64,000 nt of DNA from Pseudomonadales bacterium (GTDB lineage Bacteria > Pseudomonadota > Gammaproteobacteria > Pseudomonadales > JAHRWD01). This document shows positions 1-9,129 of this stretch, piece by piece. The position numbers were made by a program, and so were the translations under genes. A model generated the notes under the pieces. It ran no database searches. It worked only from the letters and a program-made list of their open reading frames with translations, and was not told the origin of the DNA. Positions within the stretch are counted from its first letter, which is position 1. The number at the start of each line of letters is the position of its first letter. The stretch covers positions 1-64,000 of the forward strand of contig JARGPR010000013.1 in assembly GCA_029210125.1 (NCBI GenBank), read 5' to 3'.

Positions 1-71
1 TTACAACTGCACTGTGCATTAATTTTTCCATAGCAGCGCCGACTAACAACAGTGTTAATAAGCGGAACCCA

Positions 72-147
72 TTTTCCACGTATTGGTTGTACATAGGTGG
101 ATAGGTTTTCCATGTATTGGGATATTAACGCGCAAAACATGGAAAAT
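72..147. repeat. TTTTCCAyGTATTGG repeats downstream of the MATE gene
   Basis: Two direct copies of a 15-bp word, TTTTCCACGTATTGG (72-86) and TTTTCCATGTATTGG (106-120), differ at one base and start 34 bp apart. An inverted CATGGAAAA follows at 139-147 and pairs with TTTTCCATG at 106-114. Another TTTTCCA occurs near 24-30. The cluster lies beyond the stop codon of the minus-strand MATE gene and may regulate a gene left of the window or act as a processing hairpin. No U-tract terminator is evident. Confidence 0.4.
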
Positions 148-179
148 CTCAACGTAAGTATTTTCATGCGCAATATGAC

Positions 180-1532
180 TCAAACCTGCCGTCTGGGTTT
201 AACTCCTGGCAAGTTCCGTAGAATGATCACGGCTATGATTGCCGCAAAACAATTCGATAAAAATGTTGCCCAGAATATTCCCACGTATCCAAAATAGTGC
301 CCCATCAGCAATGCTAGTGGCACCAGAAAAACCATAAAACGTGCGATGGCTAGTATGATTGCGGCTCTTGGTTTGCCTAGTGCGTTACAACTGGCACTGG
401 TGACCATCACCAGGCCGGCACCTATAAATGAGATGGGGACGATGGTGAGAAAGTCGGTAGCGACGCTTAGGACTGCAATTTCATCATTGAATATTGAGAT
501 AATGGGTGTTGCGAACAGGTAAAGTATGGCTGCTAAAATTAGACCGCAGCCAACGGTTAGTATTGAAATTGATTTAAGTCCCTGGCCTATTCGGTGGTAT
601 TTACCGGCTCCAAAATTTTGACCGACATAGGGAGCGATACTTCCTGCGAGTGCCATCAGCGGTACCATCGCGAGTGCTTCTATGCGGGTTACGATACCGA
701 AGGCGGCAACCGCATCGCTGCCGTAGTTTGCGATGATTCCTACCAGTACTGCAGCGGACAGCGGAATGATCATTGCGCTAATGGCTGCAGGTAAACCTAC
801 GTGCAGAATGCTGCGGGTTGATTGTAAAAACTCACTGGGGGTAGGGATGCTGATGGTTAATAGGGATTCTCGGTAAATCAGTATATAGAGGGTGAAAATC
901 ACGCTAATCCCGTGGGCGGTTACGGTGGCGATGGCTGCACCCATTAAACCCAATGGGGGAAATCCTAATAGGCCAAATATTAAAATCGGCGCTATCGCCA
1001 GGTTGATGATGGATGTAAATACCATGATCTGGCTGGGAGTGCGGGTATTGCCAGCAGCGCGGAATATGGCGTTGCCGCTCATCGGGATGGCCAGGAATAC
1101 TGCACCGAAATACCAAACTTCGATATATTGATGAATGAGAATAAGAATTTCCGGCGATGCGCCCATTAAGCTAAACGTCAGATCAATGGTGGCCAGCCCT
1201 ATGGCGGCAAGAACCACCATTACGATAATGGAGAGAATCAGGCTATCGCGGCATAGTCGCTCGACGCTTTGTTGGTCTCCTGCCCCTAGACTTCTCGATA
1301 TTACGGAGCCTGCTCCGGTGCCCATGCCGCGGCTTAAACGGCCAAATATCATGGTGACGGGGAATATAAAGCTGATCGCGGCTAACTCTTTTGAGCCGAG
1401 CTGACCGATAAAATAGACGTCGCCCAGGGAGATGGCGATCATCGACAGAATGCCCCATATCATTGGGATCGCCATTCCAAGCAGCAACGGCGTGACAGGG
1501 CCGTGGGTCAGATCGCGTGCGGGTTTTTTCAC
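180..1532 (-). CDS. MATE family efflux transporter
   Basis: A 450-residue inner-membrane protein with about twelve hydrophobic segments in two similar halves, as expected for MATE (NorM/DinF-like) exporters that expel drugs or metabolites against Na+ or H+. The N-terminus begins with basic residues and a PVTPLLLGMAIPMI segment. The first half carries GDVYFIGQLG and the second an FGIVTRIEALAMVPL segment, both typical of the family. Its length is normal (440-480). It is the last gene of a minus-strand run, starting only 10 bp after the MFS gene stop at 1543, so the two are probably co-transcribed. The substrate cannot be read from the sequence. Confidence 0.9.
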   Translation of the reverse strand: MKKPARDLTHGPVTPLLLGMAIPMIWGILSMIAISLGDVYFIGQLGSKELAAISFIFPVTMIFGRLSRGMGTGAGSVISRSLGAGDQQSVERLCRDSLILSIIVMVVLAAIGLATIDLTFSLMGASPEILILIHQYIEVWYFGAVFLAIPMSGNAIFRAAGNTRTPSQIMVFTSIINLAIAPILIFGLLGFPPLGLMGAAIATVTAHGISVIFTLYILIYRESLLTISIPTPSEFLQSTRSILHVGLPAAISAMIIPLSAAVLVGIIANYGSDAVAAFGIVTRIEALAMVPLMALAGSIAPYVGQNFGAGKYHRIGQGLKSISILTVGCGLILAAILYLFATPIISIFNDEIAVLSVATDFLTIVPISFIGAGLVMVTSASCNALGKPRAAIILAIARFMVFLVPLALLMGHYFGYVGIFWATFLSNCFAAIIAVIILRNLPGVKPRRQV

Positions 1533-1542
1533 TCAGTGGATT

Positions 1543-2763
1543 TCATGTTTGGTGGTTTGTTTGGTGGATTTTTTGAATGATCGGCAGTAACAAATACATC
1601 AGGGCAAGCGCAACAGCAGCGATAGCTGCACCGGCGTAAAAAGTGGCTTCCGGTCCGAGTTGCTGCCATAGCGCGCCCGCGATAACACTGGCCAATAGTA
1701 GAGTGATCCCGCTTACAAAATGAAAAATCCCAAAGACAGTGCCTCGTAACTTTTCCGGTGCTGTATCGGTTACCCAGGCTGAAAGTACGCCATGGGTGAA
1801 TCCCATATGAATACCCCAGAGTGCAATCCCGAGCATCACGGTGATTATATTGGAGGCCAGTGCGAGTGCGATATCTGCGGCGATCAGGAAAACAAAGCCA
1901 ACCGCAATCAGGGACTGGCGATTAAAATGATCCGACAGTACACCGGCTGGATAAGCGGTTACCGCATAGGCCATATTCATGATCACCATCACGACGGGAA
2001 TCATGATGATGCTAAAGCCGATATTTTCAGCACGCAGTATTAAAAAAGCTTCGCTGAAGCGTGACAGGGTTAGTAATCCACTGACAATAACTACAATCCA
2101 GAAGGCGCTGCCGAGGGTTTTTAGCGTGGCTAAAAAATTGCCGTGGCAGTGTGTTTTATAAGGCTGATCAATAACGGGTTCTTTGACGCCGAAAATAAGT
2201 AAAGCAACCGCAATCAGCGCAGGTATGGTGGCGTACCAAAAAACCGCACGGATATCGCTGGCGAGTAAAAACATCAGCAGCAGGGCCAGCATTGGGCCAA
2301 CGAAGGCACCGATTGTATCCAGAGTCTGGCGCAAGCCAAAGCTAGCACCGCGGGATTGTGTGGGGGTCAAATCGGCAATCAACGCATCCCTGGGCGCACC
2401 ACGAATACCTTTGCCGACGCGATCAATTAGTCTGGCGGAGAGAATCCAGTCTGCGGACTGGGCAAGAGGGAATAGAGGTTTACATAGGGTAGCAAGGCCG
2501 TAACCAATGCCTGCTAGCAGTTTTCGTTTGCCAAGGTAATCGCTCAGGGTTCCGGAGAATATTTTCACCGTTGACGCGGTGGCCTGGCCGAGTCCTTCGA
2601 TCAGGCCTACTGTAACCATACTAGCGCCAAGCACGGTGGTCAGAAAAATGGGTAACAGGCTATGGATCATCTCCGAAGAGATGTCCATAAAAAGGCTTAC
2701 AAAACCAAGCGTCCAAACTCCGCCAGGAATGGATGCGAGCTTTGCGTAAAGCTTGCTGATCAT
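1543..2763 (-). CDS. MFS transporter
   Basis: A 406-residue protein with about twelve membrane segments. The loop between segments 2 and 3 carries a major-facilitator motif A variant (GTLSDYLGKRK, about residues 76-86), and a GKGIRGAPRDALIAD stretch follows segment 4, a signature shared with a branch of putative drug or metal exporters (NreB-like). It sits between the SPFH gene (29 bp upstream) and the MATE gene (10 bp downstream) on the minus strand, so the two exporters look like one unit. Export direction and substrate are inferred from the family only. Confidence 0.87.
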   Translation of the reverse strand: MISKLYAKLASIPGGVWTLGFVSLFMDISSEMIHSLLPIFLTTVLGASMVTVGLIEGLGQATASTVKIFSGTLSDYLGKRKLLAGIGYGLATLCKPLFPLAQSADWILSARLIDRVGKGIRGAPRDALIADLTPTQSRGASFGLRQTLDTIGAFVGPMLALLLMFLLASDIRAVFWYATIPALIAVALLIFGVKEPVIDQPYKTHCHGNFLATLKTLGSAFWIVVIVSGLLTLSRFSEAFLILRAENIGFSIIMIPVVMVIMNMAYAVTAYPAGVLSDHFNRQSLIAVGFVFLIAADIALALASNIITVMLGIALWGIHMGFTHGVLSAWVTDTAPEKLRGTVFGIFHFVSGITLLLASVIAGALWQQLGPEATFYAGAAIAAVALALMYLLLPIIQKIHQTNHQT

Positions 2764-2792
2764 GGCGGGTTGAATAGCCTAGGGAGCTACGA

Positions 2793-3641
2793 TTATTTTC
2801 CCATCAAACCTTTGACAGTGGCTGGGATGTCGCCCGGTAGCAGTATGGTTTTGCTGTTTTCGGAAGTGGACATATCTTTAACCGCATCGATATATCGCTC
2901 ACCCAGCAGATACATCACTGGCAGCTCTTTGTCCTGGATTGCTTCGGTGACCATTTCAATCGCTTTCTGGCTGGCGTTGGCTAGTACCACCTGGGCCTGG
3001 GCGTCACGCTTTGATGCTTCCAGCCGACCTTCTGCCTCAAGAATTGCCGCCTCTTTTTCACCGTTGGCACGGGTGACGGTGGCTCGTCTGGCCCGCTCTG
3101 CTGCAGCTTGTTCTTCCATCGCTGTTTGCATGGTGCTGGAGGGGTTGATGTCCTGAATTTCAACAGTCTTCAAGATAATACCCCAGTCAGCGATATCATC
3201 AGAAATCATGGTTTTTAATTTAGTTTTGATCTGATCCCTTGAGGAGAGGGCTTCATCCAAAGCCATCTCGCCGATAATGGCCCGCAATGAGGTTTGTACC
3301 AGGGTTTGAATGGCGACGGTGAAATTTTCAATACCGTAGACAGCCTTCTCGGGTGAAACGATATTAATGTAGGCCACTGCGTTGGCAATGATCACGGCGT
3401 TATCTTTGGTGATCACTTCCTGAGAGGGGATATCCAGTACGATATCTTTGGTGGTGACTTTGTAGGCGACGGTATCAATAAAGGGCACCAGTATATTCAG
3501 GCCTGGATTGATGGTTGCGTGGTATTTTCCGAGTCGCTGAACCACCCATTTATAACCCTGTGGTACCAGTCGCACACCTTTTAGAATGGTGACAAATGCA
3601 CCGACGAGTATGGCTAAAACTACGTATAGAGTACCGCTCAT
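2793..3641 (-). CDS. SPFH/band 7 (stomatin-like, QmcA-type) membrane protein
   Basis: A 282-residue protein with one N-terminal membrane anchor (about residues 4-22) followed by an SPFH domain (GYKWVVQRLGKYH, then VITKDNAVIIANAVAYI). A long alanine/glutamate/arginine-rich coiled coil spans about residues 165-230, where these proteins oligomerise. It belongs to the stomatin/QmcA group that scaffolds membrane microdomains and often partners with NfeD proteins and membrane proteases. An nfeD gene is the next gene upstream on the same strand, the usual partnership, but here the two are separated by about 190 bp holding an inverted-repeat element. An AGGAGA ribosome-binding site precedes the ATG. 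Confidence 0.9.
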   Translation of the reverse strand: MSGTLYVVLAILVGAFVTILKGVRLVPQGYKWVVQRLGKYHATINPGLNILVPFIDTVAYKVTTKDIVLDIPSQEVITKDNAVIIANAVAYINIVSPEKAVYGIENFTVAIQTLVQTSLRAIIGEMALDEALSSRDQIKTKLKTMISDDIADWGIILKTVEIQDINPSSTMQTAMEEQAAAERARRATVTRANGEKEAAILEAEGRLEASKRDAQAQVVLANASQKAIEMVTEAIQDKELPVMYLLGERYIDAVKDMSTSENSKTILLPGDIPATVKGLMGK

Positions 3642-3661
3642 GATCTTCTCCTTTGATTAGA

Positions 3662-3798
3662 GACCTTTGCATGAAAGCCATTTTGCTTCCATGCTGCGTT
3701 AAAAAAGTGCTCAATCGGTCACTTACATCTGTAAGCTCCCTCTCTGCGCGCCTTTTTGCCTTGCCTGAAAGTAAAATCATCTCTCATGCAAAGGCCTC
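3662..3798. repeat. 137-bp terminal-inverted-repeat element (REP/MITE-like)
   Basis: The ends are a 15-bp inverted repeat with one mismatch: GAGACCTTTGCATGA (3662-3676) and TCATGCAAAGGCCTC (3784-3798). The interior holds a smaller hairpin, CTTACATCTGTAAG, near 3722-3735. The element lies wholly between the SPFH and nfeD genes and encodes no transposase. An open frame through it gives a Lys/Arg-rich peptide that looks like the meaningless translation of a repeat. I recall similar palindromic units in other gammaproteobacterial genomes, but only one copy is in this window, so its repeat status is inferred. Confidence 0.6.
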
Positions 3799-3831
3799 AA
3801 TTAATTAAAAATTGGCTCGAAAGCTTAAGGG

Positions 3832-4293
3832 TTATTTTTTTCTTACTACCAGGGCGTTACCCATAATATCGGTAACGATAACTCGGTCACCGAGTTGTAA
3901 GGGCGGTTCATCTTCGGGATAGAAAAATGGCCATTCTTCAGCCCCTAACAGGGGCGTAGAAAAACGCACTTCACCACGTTTTTCTCCCATGGGCAGGTCG
4001 GTAACCTGGCCTATTGCACCGGTCATCGCTTCTTTGGACATGCCCGCTTTGGTGCGGTCTGTGGAAAGAGGCTTTAGAAATTTAAACCACATGATCGTAA
4101 AGGCGACGGATATAGCGGTCCAGATACCCACCTGAAGCTCTAGCGATATATCTGGAGCTATCGCCACGACGATACCAACCAGGACCGCAGCAGCACCAAA
4201 CCATAATATCGTGAAACTTGGCAGAATGATTTCGGACAACATCAGCGCGATACCGAGCACAATCCAGTACCACCATAAAATCGTAATTTCCAT
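3832..4293 (-). CDS. NfeD-like membrane protein
   Basis: A 153-residue protein with three or four N-terminal hydrophobic segments (about residues 5-75, with the WYWIVLGIALMLSEIILPSF motif typical of short NfeD proteins) and a C-terminal OB-fold-like domain (GAIGQVTDLPMGEKRGEVRF ending GDRVIVTDIMGNALVV). Short NfeD proteins work with SPFH/stomatin partners, and the SPFH gene lies downstream on the same strand. I chose the ATG at 4293 because AAGGG sits 9 nt upstream; a TTG three codons further upstream is possible. Confidence 0.85.
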   Translation of the reverse strand: MEITILWWYWIVLGIALMLSEIILPSFTILWFGAAAVLVGIVVAIAPDISLELQVGIWTAISVAFTIMWFKFLKPLSTDRTKAGMSKEAMTGAIGQVTDLPMGEKRGEVRFSTPLLGAEEWPFFYPEDEPPLQLGDRVIVTDIMGNALVVRKK

Positions 4294-4443
4294 ACACGGC
4301 AACCCTTGATTAATGAGTGAATAAGCGGTTCTCTTTCAGAGCCGTTTTGTCGACATAATCCGAAGATAGTAACACTAGAGAGGCCAGAGAAAACTATTGA
4401 TGTGTTATTCGTAAAATAAATAGCGGATATACCTTCTATTTAT

Positions 4444-4472
4444 TTCAATTATGCCGGTTTGGTCACTATACT
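4444..4472 (+). promoter_or_regulatory. Candidate sigma-70 promoter of isocitrate lyase
   Basis: A TTCAAT -35 box (4444-4449), a 17-bp spacer and a TATACT -10 box (4467-4472) lie about 100 bp before the aceA start. The -10 box is good and the -35 box matches at three of six positions. The long leader leaves room for regulation. The 4294-4570 gap shows nothing else I recognise. Confidence 0.35.
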
Positions 4473-4570
4473 GTGCGCCACCTGTAGAAGGGGCTCGGCA
4501 GCTGTGTACAGCTCTGTTGCTGACTAACCAAAGCTACATGTCTTATTTTATACAACCCACGAGGTAGACC

Positions 4571-6163
4571 ATGTCTCAATACTCAAACGATATTGCAGCA
4601 GCCGGTTCTTTGATCAAAGAAAATGGCAGCAGCTGGAATGCGATTAACCCTGAATCTGTAGCACGTATGCGCGCTCAAAACCGTTTTAAAACCGGTTTGG
4701 ATATTGCCAAATACACCGCAGGTATTATGCGTAAGGATATGGCTGCATACGATGCGGACTCTTCACAATACACTCAGTCATTAGGTTGCTGGCACGGTTT
4801 TATCGGCCAACAAAAAATGATCTCAATCAAAAAGCATTTTGAGAATACAGATCGTAAATACCTCTACCTTTCAGGTTGGATGGTTGCGGCACTGCGTTCA
4901 GAGTTTGGTCCTCTGCCTGACCAATCTATGCACGAAAAAACTTCAGTTGCTGGTTTGATCGAAGAGCTATACACATTCCTTCGTCAAGCAGACGCGCGTG
5001 AGCTGGGCGGATTGTTCCGTGAGCTAGATGCTGCTCGTGAAGCGGGTGATTCAGTTAAAGAAGCTGAAGTTCAAGCAAAAATCGACGGTCACGTGACTCA
5101 CGTTGTACCTATTATTGCTGACATTGATGCAGGTTTTGGTAACGCAGAAGCGACTTACCTGATGGCTAAGCAGATGATTGAAGCGGGCGCATGCTGTATT
5201 CAGATTGAAAACCAGGTTTCTGATGAGAAGCAGTGCGGACACCAGGACGGTAAAGTAACCGTTCCCCACGAAGATTTCCTCGCGAAAATCCGTGCGGTTC
5301 GTTACGCATTCCTTGAACTGGGTATTGATGACGGTGTGATCGTTTCTCGTACCGACTCTTTGGGTGCCGGCCTTACCAAACAGATCGCTGTGACTAATGA
5401 GCCAGGCGATTTGGGTGACCAATACAACGCATTCCTTGATTGCGAAGAAGTAACCGCTGATAACATGGGCAACGGCGACGTTGTGATCAAGCAGAACGGC
5501 AAATTGGTACGTCCTAAGCGTCTGCCTAGCAACCTGTTTCAGTTCAAAGCGGGTACTGGTGAAGCTCGATGCGTACTGGATTGCATCACTTCTCTGCAAA
5601 ACGGTGCGGACCTTCTCTGGATTGAAACTGAGAAGCCTCACGTTTCGCAGATCGGTGGAATGGTTAACGCTATCCGTGAAGTGATCCCGGATGCCAAGCT
5701 GGTTTACAACAACTCGCCTTCATTCAACTGGACTCTGAACTTCCGTCAGCAAATCTTTGACGCAATGCAAGAAGCTGGAAAAGATGTATCTGCATATGAT
5801 CGTGCTGATCTGATGAACGAAAAATATGATGACTCTGAGTTGTCTGCGGCGGCTGATGACAAGATCCGTACCTTCCAGGCAGATGCTGCCCGCGAAGCTG
5901 GAATCTTCCATCACCTGATCACACTACCTACTTACCACACTGCGGCATTGTCTACCGACAACCTTGCCAAAGAGTACTTTGGTGATCAAGGTATGCTGGG
6001 TTATGTTGCTGGCGTACAGCGTAAAGAGATCCGTCAGGGTATCGCATGCGTTAAGCACCAAAACATGGCTGGATCAGACATGGGTGACGATCACAAAGAG
6101 TACTTCTCTGGTGATGCAGCGCTTAAAGCCTCTGGTAAAGACAACACGATGAACCAGTTCTAA
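4571..6163 (+). CDS. aceA: Isocitrate lyase
   Basis: A 530-residue cytoplasmic enzyme that cleaves isocitrate to glyoxylate and succinate, the first step of the glyoxylate shunt needed for growth on acetate, fatty acids or alkanes. The catalytic loop is KQCGH at about 220-224 (Cys222), preceded by the metal-site region VPIIADIDAGFGN (about 179-191). The length and the EKQCGHQDGK version match the long Pseudomonas-type enzyme and not the roughly 430-residue E. coli form. GAGG (4561-4564) precedes the ATG. It is monocistronic with its own terminator. No malate synthase is in the window. Confidence 0.96.
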   Translation: MSQYSNDIAAAGSLIKENGSSWNAINPESVARMRAQNRFKTGLDIAKYTAGIMRKDMAAYDADSSQYTQSLGCWHGFIGQQKMISIKKHFENTDRKYLYLSGWMVAALRSEFGPLPDQSMHEKTSVAGLIEELYTFLRQADARELGGLFRELDAAREAGDSVKEAEVQAKIDGHVTHVVPIIADIDAGFGNAEATYLMAKQMIEAGACCIQIENQVSDEKQCGHQDGKVTVPHEDFLAKIRAVRYAFLELGIDDGVIVSRTDSLGAGLTKQIAVTNEPGDLGDQYNAFLDCEEVTADNMGNGDVVIKQNGKLVRPKRLPSNLFQFKAGTGEARCVLDCITSLQNGADLLWIETEKPHVSQIGGMVNAIREVIPDAKLVYNNSPSFNWTLNFRQQIFDAMQEAGKDVSAYDRADLMNEKYDDSELSAAADDKIRTFQADAAREAGIFHHLITLPTYHTAALSTDNLAKEYFGDQGMLGYVAGVQRKEIRQGIACVKHQNMAGSDMGDDHKEYFSGDAALKASGKDNTMNQF

Positions 6164-6222
6164 TTGAGCTGATCACAATAGTGTTGAGATCTTATCGGTT
6201 GATTGATTACCGATTCAAGATT

Positions 6223-6254
6223 AAAAGGGCGGAATTTATTCCGCCCTTTTTTTT
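6223..6254 (+). terminator. Rho-independent terminator of aceA
   Basis: A 12-bp perfect stem, AAAAGGGCGGAA (6223-6234) with TTCCGCCCTTTT (6239-6250), a TTTA loop and a following T-run, 60 bp after the aceA stop. Confidence 0.93.
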
Positions 6255-6863
6255 GTCTTTTTTTTCTGTTTTTTTTGTATCGTGATTATCATGGGGTTTG
6301 CCTTACTCAGGTATATTAGAGGCGGGTTATCTTTAATGCCCGTATGGATATTGTTTTCGATTGAAGGGGTTGGGCGGCAACTCACGAATCACTAAATACC
6401 TAGCCTCATGGCAAAGGTTACTACCTTTCAAATTTACAAATTATTGATCGCTGGTAGAGTTTTTAAAAAGAGCTTGCGCGCAGGGCGGGGTAGTTTCTTT
6501 TTTTGCCAAGCCTATGGTTAACGGTACCGAATCAAATTACCCGATATAAAACGTTGTCCGCCACCTTAACCGTTTGAAATATAGGGGAATTATTTGATGG
6601 ACTCGCCAGTGGAAGGTGCACAATAACTGGTCTTTTTTTTGTGCTGTGCAGCAGAACTGTGCGTAAACTACCTGGCGATTATTCTTCAGTGTTATATGCG
6701 TCTAGCTGGATTCGAGAGAGTATCGGTTGTCTGTGTCTGCATGATAAGTAGGCACATTTTTTGCTTTAAATGGTGTTGGTATGACTACCCATGCTATTGA
6801 TGGCAGTCGCCGCTATTGATCCATGACTTTATTGGTAATGTCGCCCTACTCACTGGAGCCCCT
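6255..6863. other. About 600-bp non-coding leader before the molybdoenzyme operon
   Basis: No convincing gene is seen here. Short T-rich runs and a pair of GCTATTGAT direct repeats (6793-6801 and 6812-6820, 19 bp apart) lie just before the operon. I looked for an FNR box and for a molybdenum-cofactor riboswitch fold and recognised neither. The length suggests a regulated promoter or structured leader. Confidence 0.5.
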
Positions 6864-9068
6864 ATGCTATTCGGCCGAAACAAAAAGAATCCGATCAAAA
6901 TTGCAGACAAGGAGGTGGTTAAGTGGACCTACTCCACTTGTGGATATTGTTCTACTGGATGTTCCATCGAAGTGGGTACCGACGCCAATGGCAAACCCGT
7001 ATCGTCGCGAGGTGTTGGTGGGGCAGACGTAAACCGCGGCAAGCTTTGTGTTAAGGGTATTTTCGAACATGAACTGTTCGAATCATCAGGTCGAGGTAAT
7101 AACCCACTGATTCGAGAAGATATCTCCCAGGGGTATCGTGAAACCGACTGGGACTCTGCCATGGATCACATGGCATCCGAGATTAGCCGGATCCAGGAAA
7201 CCTACGGGCGAGACTCCTTCGCAGTGGTTTCAACCGGCCAATTGATGACTGAAGAGTTTTATACCCTTGGCAAGCTCACTCGAGGCGTAATCGGCACCAA
7301 TAATTACGACGGCAATACAACCCTTTGTATGGCCTCGGCGGTATCGGGTTATAAACGTTCCTTTGGTTCAGATGGGCCACCGGGTTGCTACGAAGATCTT
7401 GAACAAACCGATTGCTTGATTGCCTGGGGTTCTAACCTCCCCGAGCAGCACCCGATTATCTATTGGCGTATCAAAGAGGCTCGGGAACATCGTGATTTCC
7501 CACTGATCGTGGTAGACCCTCGAGTCACAATGCTGGCGCAGCAGGCAGATATGCATCTGGCCATTACGCCAGGCACTGATGTTGTACTTCAAAATGCGCT
7601 AATTCACGTGATTCTCGATGAAGGTTTGGAGGATCGAGAATACATTAACGCCAATACGGTAGGGTTTGAGCAGCTAGAGATGGAAGTTGCCAAATACGAT
7701 CCAGTTACGGCCTCCAAAATCTGTGGCATTGATGAGGACACTATTCGTAATGTGGCGCGCATTTACGCGAAAGCGGGTGCTGCCAGTAGTATTTGGACGA
7801 TGGGAATCAACCAGAGCACCCATGGTTCCGATGGTGTGGTTGGGGTTAATAACCTTAACCTGGTGACTGGTAATATCGGTAAACCCGGTGGCACCAGCCT
7901 GTCGATTACCGGTCAGTGCAATGCGATGGGTACCCGTGAATGGTCTTCCTGCTCCGGTTTACCAGGGTATCGAGCGTTAGAAAACCCCGATGACCGAGCT
8001 GAAATTGGCGAATTCTGGAACGTTGATCCTGAATTTTTTCCAAAGAAACGTGGTCTGGCTCAGACCGATATTTTCCCTGCGATCGAGTTAGGGGAAATTA
8101 AAGGTCTGTGGTTAGTTGCGACCAACCCGATGACATCTATGCCCAACACCGCACGTATTCGTAAGACTCTGGAAAAACTGGATTTTCTTGTGGTTCAGGA
8201 TTCATACGCAGATGTTGAGACCACCCAATATGCCCACTTGTACTTGCCAGCGGCGACCTGGGCTGAGAAAGAGGGCGTATTCACCAATACCGAAAGGCGC
8301 GTGAATATCACCCGGCAAGTGACGCAACCCCATGGTAACTCGAAGTCGGATCTGGCTATCTTTAACGAGCTTTCGAAACGGTTTAAGCAGGCAGAAAAAG
8401 TTAAATTCCCAGAAAAACCAGCACAGGTTTTTGAAGAGATGACCCACCTCTCGAAGGGTCGGTTGGTTGATATTTCTGGCATGAGTCACGATCTGATTGA
8501 AGAGAATCGTGGTATTCAGTGGCCCTACACGAGTGATGACGCCGCTACCGGCGAACCCATAAAAGCAGGCGGGAAACGACTGTATACCGAACCAGGTACA
8601 TTCAGGTATGCCGATGGTATGGCAAAATTGATACCGCTACCCTTTATTGATAATAACGAAGTGCCCGATGATAGATTTCCGTTTTGGTTAAACACCGGTC
8701 GTTTGGTTGAGCATTTTCACACCCGAACCAAAACCGGAAAAGTCGGTAATAACAACAAATACAGCCCGATTCCATTTATGGAATTAAACCCAGATGCGGC
8801 TGATGAACTGGGTATTCGCTCCCAGGAATATGTACGCCTGGTTTCGAAAAGAGGTGATGCCATCGTCATGGCGCAGCTGACCCACCGTGTTCCCAAAAAT
8901 ATGATTTTTGTTCCGTTTCACTTTCACGATTGTGTAAACCGATTGACTCTGGGGCTGCTTGATCCGCATTCACGACAACCAGCGTACAAACAGTCGTCGG
9001 TTCGTTTGGAAAAATTGGAAGACCAAAAAGCCGCAGCGGTGATGAGTATGGAGAGGCGCGAATTTTAA
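6864..9068 (+). CDS. Molybdopterin-dependent oxidoreductase, catalytic subunit
   Basis: A 734-residue member of the DMSO reductase (CISM) family. An N-terminal [4Fe-4S] site is Cys26, Cys29, Cys33 and Cys62. The bis-MGD domains follow, and Cys155 in LCMASAV is the likely molybdenum ligand, in a context (AVSGYKRSFGSDGPPGCYEDL) resembling assimilatory nitrate reductases and related formate-dehydrogenase-like enzymes. The C-terminal cofactor-binding domain includes WLNTGRLVEHFHTRTKTG. No Tat signal is visible, so the enzyme should be cytoplasmic, anchored by the next gene's product. I prefer the ATG at 6864, with GGAG 5 nt upstream, over a TTG at 6816. The substrate is unknown. Confidence 0.9.
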   Translation: MLFGRNKKNPIKIADKEVVKWTYSTCGYCSTGCSIEVGTDANGKPVSSRGVGGADVNRGKLCVKGIFEHELFESSGRGNNPLIREDISQGYRETDWDSAMDHMASEISRIQETYGRDSFAVVSTGQLMTEEFYTLGKLTRGVIGTNNYDGNTTLCMASAVSGYKRSFGSDGPPGCYEDLEQTDCLIAWGSNLPEQHPIIYWRIKEAREHRDFPLIVVDPRVTMLAQQADMHLAITPGTDVVLQNALIHVILDEGLEDREYINANTVGFEQLEMEVAKYDPVTASKICGIDEDTIRNVARIYAKAGAASSIWTMGINQSTHGSDGVVGVNNLNLVTGNIGKPGGTSLSITGQCNAMGTREWSSCSGLPGYRALENPDDRAEIGEFWNVDPEFFPKKRGLAQTDIFPAIELGEIKGLWLVATNPMTSMPNTARIRKTLEKLDFLVVQDSYADVETTQYAHLYLPAATWAEKEGVFTNTERRVNITRQVTQPHGNSKSDLAIFNELSKRFKQAEKVKFPEKPAQVFEEMTHLSKGRLVDISGMSHDLIEENRGIQWPYTSDDAATGEPIKAGGKRLYTEPGTFRYADGMAKLIPLPFIDNNEVPDDRFPFWLNTGRLVEHFHTRTKTGKVGNNNKYSPIPFMELNPDAADELGIRSQEYVRLVSKRGDAIVMAQLTHRVPKNMIFVPFHFHDCVNRLTLGLLDPHSRQPAYKQSSVRLEKLEDQKAAAVMSMERREF

Positions 9069-9129
9069 TTAACTCCGCATGTAAGCAAGTTAAATACAAA
9101 GAATCACATACAGGGCAACACCAAAACCA

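Noticed and set aside
97-297. 66-codon plus-strand frame
   Set aside because: It overlaps the end of the MATE gene on the other strand, includes the repeat words, and has no ribosome site or recognisable content.
3550-3780. 76-codon minus-strand frame across the inverted-repeat element
   Set aside because: Its Lys/Arg-rich translation comes from the repeat and overlaps the SPFH start in another frame.
5051-5641. 196-codon frame antisense to isocitrate lyase
   Set aside because: It mirrors the codon pattern of a strongly supported gene; no homology is recognised.
6255-6863. Molybdenum-cofactor riboswitch or FNR site before the molybdoenzyme
   Set aside because: TTGAT half-sites occur, but none has the ATCAA partner at 4 bp, and I could not draw the riboswitch fold.
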